Below, piece by piece: positions 55,239 through 64,000 of a DNA stretch of 64,000 bases. Under the pieces are notes generated by a model. That model was given only the letters and a program-made list of their open reading frames with translations, was not told where the DNA came from and did not search any database. The position numbers and the translations under genes were made by a program. This DNA comes from Cyclaneusma minus (Eukaryota; Ascomycota; Leotiomycetes; Marthamycetales; Marthamycetaceae): assembly GCA_037179335.1 (NCBI GenBank), contig JAKZHN010000021.1:496001-560000 (forward strand). The letters run 5' to 3'. The first letter of the stretch is position 1. Every line of letters begins with the position of its first letter.

Positions 55239-56362
55239 TATGTCTGCAGTCTAACCAAGGACGGGAAATTCGGATCTTCTAGGGGTAGAGATATAAGAAG
55301 AAACTCTAGAAGTCTAGGCCAAGAAAAAGAGAAAGTGAAGAAAACTGGAGCGAGTGAAGGAAGGGTTTGTGAAGGCTTATACTTTCCAACGAGTGACGTT
55401 GGATTGCTCGGAAATCGGGCGATATTGTTGGGGTGGAGAGATGGCTGGAAGTGGTACCATTCGAAGCCGGCGGCCGAGGAGCATGCGGGGGTGGGGGTTG
55501 GTCCGCATTGCTTACATGTAAAGCCGAGGGGAGCTGCGGCCTGCTCGGATCCTTGGAGGCTTTTGACATTGAGTGGTTCGCGACTTGGCGGATCCCTTTT
55601 CCATCTAACTTTTATTCAAAAGTCAAAAGCTATGTCGACTTGCTTTTTGGCAGAAGCGGAGTTCGTGGGATTCTGAGTCGATCAAATGATAAAAGCGAGC
55701 AAAAGCTGGACAGGAGTCCGAAGCGGAGCAAGCTGTGGAGGAGGTGCACTGGCGGTGCACATGAGGAGTGCATATATATCAGATAGTCAGAATCAATTCC
55801 GTCCTTCAGGACCCGGCTGTTTTCTCCAACTCGCTTCACAAGCCCGCCAAGAAAGCTGGAGTAAACCGGCCGCGAACCGGCATCTGTGGGGAAGATTGGA
55901 GTAGTCTGGACCCAGCCCGTGCTGATGAGGCTGAGTCCGGACTATGAAGGACCACGTTCATAGCACAATCCAGATACATCGCTGCCATCACAGACAGTGG
56001 AAGCTGCAACTGAACACGAGAGCCGGTATTATTGTGTCACACCCTGAGAAACCCGCAAATCTGTTCTATATCGAAACTCCAGCCACGCGTGCATGTGGCC
56101 TTGATCGATCATCGCCACTACAATCGCCAGACACCGGCGACGCGGACTGAGCTGTGCGACGCGACAAAAGTGGCGCAGAAGTGCTTTCTATTCTGATCTT
56201 CACTGAGACTTCTTGTCGTCACTCCTGAGTGCTGTATATATACCTGCCACGCTCTCCTGCAGTCGAAATCCATTTGATAAACTCTGCCCGTTCCTGCAGC
56301 AGACCGCACCGGCTGCCATCGGAATCACCCATATCGACATTGACACTCATAAGCCTGACAAG
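55239..56362. promoter_or_regulatory. Divergent upstream region, about 1.1 kb
   Basis: Upstream of the ligase-like gene (minus) and the small coiled-coil gene (plus). Short ORFs lack coding character. Confidence 0.45.
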
Positions 56363-56966
56363 ATGACCTCCACACCAGCCTCATCGAGCGGTACGTACCC
56401 CATCCTCCCCCCTATTCCTCATCTCCCCCATCCAATCCAAAACTAACATTTTACCCCCCAAAGAGCTCCAAAAGTCCCTCAGCAAACTCTCCCTCTCCTC
56501 CATGAACCCCTCCGCTCCAAAATCCATCCCCCAAATCAAAAAAACCAAATCCCCCGTCGCCGACTCCTGGGAAGAACTAGCCGAATCCGATGATTCCGGC
56601 GAAGAAACCGACCGCCCCCTTGCCCACCAACAATCGTCCGAGTTCCCGTCCGCACCCCCACCTACGCCAATCTCGCCCTCTGTCTTGTCTAACGTGACAT
56701 TCGGGCCTGGAGGTGTTCCCATCAGCAACTACGATGGACCGAGCGATGGTGCGGAAAAGAAGCGGCCGGCCAAGAGCGTAGCAACGGCAGAGAGGCTTAT
56801 TAGAAATGACTTGGGTCTGGGCAGGGCGAAGAAGACGGAGGAGCAGAAGGAGTATGAGGCGGCCGTGAGGAAGAAGGAAAAAGCGAGGATTGAGCAGGAG
56901 AAGGAGGAGAAGAGGAGGGGGGAGGAGGAGAGGGAGAAGGCTAAGAAGGCTATTTGGGATGAGTGA
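56363..56966 (+). CDS. Small charged coiled-coil protein of unknown function, two exons
   Basis: Exon 1, 56363-56390 (MTSTPASSS ...), and exon 2, 56464-56966, are joined over a 73-nt intron (GTACGT ... AAAG); 176 aa. Pro/Ser-rich N-terminal half with KKTKSPVADSWEELAESDD and PPPTPISPSV; then RLIRNDLGLGRAKKTEEQKE; then a C-terminal Lys/Glu helix of ~45 residues (EKARIEQEKEEKRRGEEERE) ending KKAIWDE. It looks like a conserved, short, largely disordered fungal protein; no function is known to me. It converges with the SUMO gene. Confidence 0.7.
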
Positions 56967-57660
56967 GTGAGGGGACAAGAGACGTGCTTGAAACGATGAG
57001 ATATTTGTGTCTGGTTCCGGGAAACGGACTTGATGATTTGACAAGGCAGAGGGCGGCATTAATACGGGGCGCTGGCACGCTCTTTACTGGACTTTTGGGT
57101 GCCTTGGCTTGAGCTGGATGACTTTGGCGGCTACATATTTTACTGTCCGGCGTTTTGACCGGGTCGAATATCACCCAATGGCCAAAAGGAGAGAAGACGA
57201 ATATCTGTACATAGCAAAATATATAGTCTCTTTGCATCACATTCAACACAGAAATCACAGTGTCTCGATCACAACATCCCATCGGCTTAGCATCGTGATC
57301 GCATTTCTATCGTAGCCGCATCCATGTGGAATTCAGCCCTTGTAACCACGCCCTTCGTAAATTCCTCGCATTTCAATTCGCAAGCAAAGACCATGGTATG
57401 ATCCCAAATGAAGAAGCAATGTTTGTGAGGAAAGAAACGAATTGTAGTTGTCGGACGGAAGCCCTCCCACCCGTGAAGAAATGATGATTCGCGTAGACGC
57501 CGTCCTTCCGCGCCTGAGAGATTCGATGGAAGAGATCCGAGAAAGAGCTCAGCCATCGCGTGCGAAAATGCATGACTACTCCTCCACCCTGTGTGCCCCT
57601 CATGCTTCCTGCTACTTCGGTGTGACGCTATGTTTGTTGTCAGGCTGCCGAGAGAGATGC
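56967..57660. other. Convergent 3' intergenic region
   Basis: About 700 bases between the convergent coiled-coil and SUMO genes. No supported gene; the ORFs here run antisense to the expected 3' UTRs. Confidence 0.45.
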
Positions 57661-58091
57661 CTATTGTTGCGCGCGGCCACCAAGCTGCTCCTGGTGTACC
57701 TCGAGGGTGTCGCCGTCGTTCATATCGAGCTGGATAGAGTGTGTTAGCAGGGATCGTGTTTCGGCAGCCTCGCGGCTGGGATAGGCCGGAGAATGGCGCC
57801 ACTCAAGGTTCGGGATTGAAGGGACGGTTTGCAGATATAAAAGGAGAGGAGACTGCTTACCCCGTCAGGTGTATCAGTTCCGTTGACGCGAGTACCGTCA
57901 AAGAGGAAGCGGACGGAATTGGCAGCCTTGCCCTGGCGTTCACAAAAGGCATCCATGAGTTTCTTTAGAGCGGTGGACCTCTTGATCTTGAAGAAGACCT
58001 CGTTGTTGTTGTCGGTGACCTTAATGTTGAGGTGCTCAGACGGCTGAGCCTCCTCGGGCTTGCCCATCGGGGAACCGTTGCCCTCAGACAT
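57661..58091 (-). CDS. smt3: SUMO (ubiquitin-like modifier), two exons
   Basis: Exon 1, 58091-57861, and exon 2, 57729-57661, are joined over a 131-nt intron; 99 aa. It is a short variable N-terminus (with GKPEE, a possible chain-forming Lys) followed by the ubiquitin-like fold: HLNIKVTDNNNEVFFKIKRS, LMDAFCERQGK, VRFLFDGTRVNGTDTPDG, LDMNDGDTLEVHQEQLGG. The di-Gly is at residues 94-95, with R-A-Q-Q after it, so a Ulp1-type protease must trim four residues before the E1 (Aos1-Uba2) and E2 (Ubc9) steps. The length and motifs are those of fungal Smt3. Single-copy and probably essential for nuclear processes, as in other fungi (family knowledge). Confidence 0.95.
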
Positions 58092-58680
58092 TTTGAGGTG
58101 TTTTGTGAAGTACTAAGAGTCGACGTGAGCGTGAGGCTGCTGGCTGGAAGTCGCGGACTGACTTACGTTGTGTAGGTGGGGGAGTGGTGGTAGATGGCGG
58201 GCTGCTAGATGACAGGATCTGCAGTTTCGTTGGAGCGTGAAGGAGGCGGCGGCTGGTGCAGGTGGTGGAGTAGCGGAGTGGTGGAGAAAGTATTTGAGGC
58301 GCGAGGTTGAGGCCGAGGAGACGCGATAAACACAGTTGCGCTAAGCGATTAGGTATCCAATTAACAAAGGCCAAGGCAGCGAAGAGTCTATCTGAATGAA
58401 CAGGCGGCTGTGAATCTACGACAGCAGGACACTGCAACGGAATTCACGCGTGGCAAAAGACACAGATTGGCTTTCTGCGGCCTGCCTCTGGTCCGGCCTG
58501 TGACAAATCGGCTCTTTCTCCCCCCCCACGGGTCAAGTTTCGTTTCGACTTGCTTCATCAGAAGGCGGCAGCAGGAAGCAGATACAGCACCTTCACATCA
58601 CCTCGCGGTTCATCTCATACATTCACCTCAATATATCACCTTACCGCGTATACAGACTTCGGGAGGCATACCTAAGGATC
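58092..58680. promoter_or_regulatory. Bidirectional promoter region of SUMO and Cmc4
   Basis: 589 bases between the divergent SUMO and Cmc4 starts, so both promoters must lie here or in leader introns. A GTAAGT donor on the SUMO strand about 75 nt upstream of its ATG may mark a 5' UTR intron. It contains a C-rich run near 58521-58528. Confidence 0.5.
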
Positions 58681-59126
58681 ATGGTCAGCGAGCCTCCAAG
58701 CTACATCTCGAAGCAAGCCGACATGTTCTCTAGATTCTGATGTTGTAACCAGGCCGGCAAAGACGACCTCGTCACCGACCCCCCATGCCATCCGCGTGCT
58801 GTAAGTTCCAAATCCACTCTTTATTTCACAAAGGCATCATGGCAACTGTGTGGCTGAACCTGGACAACAGTGTGCAATCCAAGGTGAGTCCTCGTGACCA
58901 GAGACAACAGTCGCCAAGTTGAAGGCACTGACAAATCCCGTCAGCCTGTCTGGCCAAGAACTCTTTCAACGAGGACAAGTGTAGAGCTGAGGTCGACGCC
59001 CTTTACGACTGTTGCAATGCCTTCTACGACAGGAACGGCGACCAGGCCTCGACCGTCAGCTGCCCCAAAGCCAACCTGTTGAGGCTGAAGATGCGGCAGA
59101 GGGCCCAGGAGAGCGAGACCAGGTGA
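58681..59126 (+). CDS. cmc4: Cmc4-like twin CX9C mitochondrial protein, four exons
   Basis: Proposed exons: 58681-58683 (only the ATG), 58753-58800, 58871-58883 (13 nt), 58945-59126; 81 aa, starting MAGKDDLVTDPPCHPRAC. Two CX9C pairs are visible: C13-C23 and C34-C44, with additional Cys at 18, 45 and 61. This layout (CHPRACAIQACL ... FNEDKC ... YDCC) is that of Cmc4, a small protein of the mitochondrial intermembrane space imported and oxidised by the Mia40 relay. The last two exons are firm. The 13-nt exon is supported by the Cys spacing it supplies. The ATG-only first exon is an inference from a GTCAGC donor and AACCAG acceptor in phase. Confidence 0.82.
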
Positions 59127-59883
59127 CGGAAGACTGGTAATTGGATGGACGACATCGCATAGAGTACTCGATTTCCAGATCCCAGTTCTGGCAGCACATG
59201 AACTTCTTCATGGCCTGTGGCAGAGTAGCAGGCAGTAATCTGATAGTCCACCAGCTGCCACCCTCCACTTCCATCGCGAGAATTTGCACGAGTAGTTGTA
59301 GAGGCGTGACATCGTGTCCAGTATCCAGCACCCAATTCCAACCCCGAGAGCAGCCATCGTCCTTCCAGTCATTGCTTCGCACATCGAGTGCTCCGTAATT
59401 CCTCATGTAACACCCCATTTCCTATGTATACCTTCAAACCCGCGAGGAGTCAGGCAACGTGAACAGGGAGCGTCGAGTTCTGTCTAGGCAATCTTGAGCA
59501 CGCAAGAGGCCCTCGTGGGACCTGATCAAGCACTGAGCGGCTTGATCCGAGACTCTATTTGGAGAGCCATGTTATTCAATATGGAGAGAAAAGAAAAGAA
59601 GAGAGAGAGAGAAAGGCGCGCGAAGAAATTATTTCTAGTTGTTGTGCACAGCGCCAAGCAATCGGGGCGCTAGCGGACGGTCGCCTTAAAGACCAGGCAA
59701 CAACGCCAAATCGCGTTCGCGCAGAGCTCGATCCAGCAATTAGAACTTCCTGCTTGAGAGCTTCGAAACATTTCTCTGCCATACGCCAACCTGCTCTGCG
59801 TCGTCTTCACGTATCGAGAAATACTCACGGCTTCCTGCATCACTTCAACTTCACCTGTATCGGTCCATTGAGAGCTGCCCGGC
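59127..59883. other. Intergenic between Cmc4 and Nup84
   Basis: About 760 bases: 3' UTR of Cmc4 and promoter of the nucleoporin gene. A GA-rich tract (about 59580-59625) lies ~260 bases upstream of the start. A frame through it is open but joins the Nup84 frame only because the first two Nup84 introns happen to be readable. Confidence 0.45.
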
Positions 59884-62800
59884 ATGGCTCCTATCACTCG
59901 TCGCCAGCAGGCTCTTCAGGCCCCTTCGGACGAGCTGCTGATCGCTCCGCAACAGGTAAGTTGATGAAAGGGAAACCCGACGTAGTCGCATTACTTAGTC
60001 GGATAGCTAATCGATGCGCCAGACCTTTCGTGACGCTGGATGGTCGTTCGCCGAGGTATGTTTATCTGCAAACTCAACAAGACATGTCTAACATGGCCCA
60101 GTCTGTCCGAACGGATGAGAATAGCTCTCGAGAGGCCTCCGAGGAACCACCTTCATTCGACAACCGCGACATGGACTCAGAAGACGACCCTATGGAGGAA
60201 ACCTTTGAGAGCGACTTCGCGCCGAGTGTGCAAGACGGGCCGGATGCAGACGATGTCTTCCATCCTCTGCGAGAAACTGCCGAAAGGGTCGGCCGTGAAG
60301 TCGAACTATTTGCGCGCGCGCTCGACAAGTTCAATCCCCTGAAAGCTGCCGATGCCGACGCAAAATACGAGACAGCTTTAAGTCTGATTGACGCCTATGA
60401 AGGGATTGCCAAGCAGAACGTTCACAATCTGCGCCAGAAACATGGTCATGAACGTCCACGTCGAGGTCAGAGGAAGGGCGGCGACGAAGCTATGGATGTT
60501 GACGAGGACGCGGATATGGGACTGTCAATAATGGCACCAAAGGAGGACAAGACTACAGTAGGGGACTTGGATCGATGGGAGCAGGAGCTTCAGACCTGGA
60601 AACTATTCCGCCAATTGGTCAACCACAGACACAAAGCTCCTGGATCCTCGAAAGCCATTGGCCGTCCGAAACAGCGCCTGAACGACTACACACCTGAGCA
60701 TGAAGTCTGGCAAAGCTTTCTCGAATCCAACGATCTTGCGCTGGAGCGAAGAACTGTTTTGAAGTGGCTGAACCAGTGCGCTGATGAAACTGGCGAAGAT
60801 ATTGACGAATTGGTGAAGGAACTCCAGCAGAATGCAGAAAGAGGCGACATTATAGCCCATGGCTGGCTTCACACCAAGGCAGCCATTAAGAATCAAAAGA
60901 GAGTCCATGCATGGCCCTGTGCATTGGACGAGTCATCCCCTGAAGTTCAAAGAGTCCACTACAACTCTGCGAAAACCGAGCCCCTAATTTGCCATCTTGA
61001 CCCGGATGCTACAACCCGGGAAGGACGAAAGCTGGAGGCGCAAGACGAGTATTTCGAAAGAGCCATATGGCTGGGATGCTACGAGCTGCTCCGAAGAGGG
61101 AAGAGTTCCCAGGAAATCCAAGAGTGGTGCCAGGAACGAACCGAGATTTGGAGATCTGTCAGCTTATCAAACTTCCCGGACACTGAAAACTCGGCCGACG
61201 AGGGCGAGCTTCAGGACCCAAGAACTGGCATCTTATGGCGACGGATGTGCTTCGCAGCTGCGCGCAAAGGTGACCAGGGTGATTTCCAGAAAGCAGTGTA
61301 TGGCTTGCTGTGTGGTGACATCGACAGCGTGGACCCTGTTTGCAAGACTTGGGATGATTCTCTTTACATGCATTATAACGCACTCCTCAAGAGCCAGTAC
61401 GACGAGTATCTGCGGTTCCACTATCCTTCCTATGCTTCCGCCGAAATCACTCAAGCGTTTAGCACCTTCGATGCTGTGCAATTCCATGGCGAGCCAAAGT
61501 ATGCCGGTCGCCGGATAATCGAAAGTTTGAAGATGAACCCAAAGACAAGAAAAGAGTCCAAGATCGACTTGAAAATGATCCAAGGAGTTCTCATCGCAGA
61601 CGACTTCGAAAGCTTCATCTACCAACAGGGCCTCGCAATATCAAAATCCGCGACGGCAGAAACAGCAAACATGCTGATTCCAGACCTCGGCAAAGCTCCA
61701 GAGAGAGCGGACATCAACGCATACATCACTCACAAAGATTATGATGGGTTACGGATGCTGGCGCACATGATAATCATCTATCGATTGCTAGGCGCCGAAC
61801 TCGGTCGAACCTCAGTGGATGAGTCCTTCGCGATTGACAATGTTATTGTGGCCTACATGTTGTTTTTGCAGTTGGCTGCGAAGGAGGATACTCTGCCTCT
61901 CTATGCAGCACTGCTGTCCGAGGACAGAGCACATGCAGCTCTTTGCAGACTATCTCTGGGTATTGTCGAGACAGAGGATCGACTCAAGCATCTGAAGCTG
62001 ATGCAGCAATACGGTCTCGACGTGCAGAGATTTGTGCAGTTCCAGACTATCTATTTGATGTCTGACAACGCTGCCGAGTACAAGGAAGCGCCGAAAGCGG
62101 ATATCTCTTTAGTTGTCAAGACGGAATCGTCTGGTCATGAGAAGTACAAGTTGGACCCGTACTTCTTAGGCCCAGAGATTAAGGAGATAGACGAGGCACT
62201 AGCCACTTATCTGGAATGGCATCTTCTAGTTGATGGTCTCTGGTCGGACACGTTCCGCACTGGCGTAATGATGTACACTGAGTTCTTTGGTAAGTTCTCT
62301 GAAACTTCTTGAATTCCGCAATCTAACATCCTCCAAGAAAAGAGACGCATTGCGGCAGCCATCGGGCTGATGAAATCCGTTCCATGTGCCGAAATCGTGG
62401 AACGCAAAACCAAATCCATTCTTGGGGAGACCAAAACCCTGGAAGGTCTTCACGCTGGAGCTGAAGGCTACCCGTACGACCAAGATATGGACGACCTATC
62501 TGAGGAAGACGCTGAAAACAGGCGACTTCTGATGCGCCATATGCTGCAGGAAACGAAGATCTACCATGACTTGGAGACCTTGGCCGAGGTCTTTGAGCTG
62601 ATGGTGGAAATCAACGAACAATTCCTGCTGATGAGGGATGCTAACTCGTGAGTTCTCCGATGGCTGGACGCTAATTGCGAAACTGACACTATGGCTAGTG
62701 GCGTTCGTACCGACGAAAAGCTGCGGAGATACAAAGACTTGAAGCGCAGCCTAGTTAAGATGGTTCCGGCCTTCGCCGACCAGGTAGAGAGCATGATCCG

Positions 62801-63212
62801 AGACTGGTTGACATCGAGCAGTAAGTTGCTTTCCTTCCTACCCAACCTTCTACCATCTAACATGATTACTGACTTGCTCTCCACAGAAGAACCGCAGATG
62901 GTCGCCATCCGAGAATCCTACCTCCCCGAAGTGGTGCTCGCCTGTATTGTGTTATTGCACGAAGCTGGCCACCAACTCAGCAGAGACCACTTCCTCCAAG
63001 CACTCGACTTCTCGACGCTGATTGCAGCCGAGAGCTCGGATGTGTCTGAACTGTTCTTGAAAAAGGGACGCATGAAGGATTTGGTGGAGATGCTGGCGCA
63101 GATCAGCAAGTGTTTGTTGTTGGCGAATGAGCAGAGGAAAGATGCGGCCTTGAGTACGAAGAAGAGGAGGGCGTTGGGGTGGTCGAATAAGATTTGGGAT
63201 GTTAAGGATTGA
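59884..63212 (+). CDS. nup84: Nuclear pore protein Nup84/Nup107, six exons
   Basis: Exons: 59884-59955, 60023-60055, 60102-62289, 62338-62647, 62699-62820, 62887-63212; 1016 aa (MAPITRRQQALQAPSDELL ...). A disordered acidic N-terminus is followed by an all-helical body: RETAERVGREVELFARALDK, WEQELQTWKLFRQLVN, RVHYNSAKTEPLICHLDPDA, YFERAIWLGCYELLRRGKS, and C-terminal YLPEVVLACIVLLHEAG. This is the Nup84/Nup107 family, a scaffold subunit of the Y-complex of the nuclear pore, needed for pore assembly and mRNA export. The length exceeds yeast Nup84, as is usual in filamentous fungi. The start is chosen because the ATG is followed by a perfect GTAAGT and two in-phase short introns. An upstream open frame from 59559 would read through those introns and is rejected. 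Confidence 0.87.
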
Positions 63213-64000
63213 GCTCGGGCGAGACACGGGTGGGGGAAGTGGAATTGATGAATGGTGCTGGATCTTTGGGAGGGGCTAAATGAACTGTATGGTATGTAGG
63301 CCAAAATAATGGTCAGTCTTCGCTGAAGATTCATCGAGATTTTGCAATGTGCAGCCCGGATGCTGACCCCCAGTCTTCTGATCCCCGCTGAACACAGAAG
63401 TGCTCGCACCAATCGCTCAGTGCTTCACGAATCTTCGCCACCAACGTGACTGGCAGAGTAAGTGTTTAATCTGTTTCATCGTTGTTGGTAGCCTTACGTT
63501 TTTCATTGGGTATTCATCAGCCATCTTTACGATGGCTTCGTGCAGAAGGCCAGAAGCATGGAACCGATAACCAATGTAGGATTCGGCGCCTGCCCTAACA
63601 TGAACCACGTATTTATGGTCTCAAGGAACCAATAATGGGCCCTTGCAATTGTGCGCCCATACCGGGATTCTGGAGGAGCATGCATCGCCTGCAGGCAGAG
63701 CGAGGCGGGGCTCGGGATGCAGTATGGCGGCCAGCTGAGATATCACGCCGGCCCCCAACAGCCTTGCGCGAAACTTCGAATTTTGGATCTGAACTGCTCC
63801 CTTACTTTTCGTACTGTCATGCTACTTACTACAAGTCGTCATTTCCAAATGACAATCGACATTTTCTGCTCACCAGACACCGATCTGCCTCTGACGCTTC
63901 TTCGAGCCCATTGACGACTCCCCCGATATAGCTGCGTGCTGGCAAGGCTGCGACGACTACATGAATTTCTGATGGACCTGTTGAGTTTTGCCGTTCTACC
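63213..64000. other. 3' flank of Nup84, no gene seen
   Basis: About 790 bases to the window edge. ORFs up to ~98 codons occur but have no recognisable domain or splice context. A short repeat (CCCGGATGCTGACCCCCAG) near 63360 is unremarkable. Confidence 0.4.

Noticed and set aside
59559..59883. Upstream 5' extension of the Nup84 ORF to 59559
   Set aside because: That frame is joined to Nup84 only by reading through two introns with good splice sites; the ATG at 59884 with GTAAGT gives a better model.

Overview
This window looks like nuclear DNA of a filamentous ascomycete (Pezizomycotina; a Leotiomycetes-like relative is a guess). Genes carry short spliceosomal introns (about 46-130 nt) with GTRNGT donors and CTAAC/CTAAT branch sites. 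The gene content is eukaryotic: SUMO, Nup84/Nup107, Cmc4, a Vps37-like protein, an F-box protein, two fungal NLR-like STAND proteins and membrane transporters. I saw no rRNA, tRNA, CRISPR array or operon.

Layout. 0-6.2 kb: three tandem members of a gene family I do not recognise; the first is cut by the window edge, the second has an in-frame stop, the third is intact. 7.5-13 kb: a secreted GH106-like glycosidase converging on a delta-12-type desaturase. 13.5-19.3 kb: an NB-ARC/TPR STAND gene with small inverted-repeat elements in two introns, then a cytochrome P450 remnant holding a third, better preserved copy. 20.3-32.3 kb: a Gln-rich AT-hook protein, an F-box protein, a Vps37-like ESCRT-I subunit and a conserved protein of unknown function. 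33.4-37.8 kb: a NACHT/ankyrin STAND gene. 38.1-45.6 kb: an MCT-type MFS transporter and an AAAP amino-acid permease on the minus strand, with another family member between them. 47.3-51.3 kb: two more family members, divergent around a 0.7 kb degenerate minisatellite. 52.8-63.2 kb: a fused alpha/beta succinyl-CoA-ligase-like gene, a small coiled-coil protein, SUMO, Cmc4 and Nup84.

The right end (52.8-63.2 kb) and 20-32 kb read as housekeeping or conserved fungal genes. The rest is accessory: six members of one uncharacterised family, two STAND genes, a dead P450, miniature transposons and minisatellites. The family has a shared C-terminal module (W-R-G ... F-T-G-x-K-x-G-P). Four members have an N-terminal segment resembling a SAP motif and most have long acidic linkers. 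The other two have a G-x3 repeat, and one of these also has three SUMO-interaction-like motifs. This family is the best candidate here for an undescribed system.

Exon borders were worked out by hand from splice signals and reading-frame arithmetic; every spliced model given closes to a whole number of codons.
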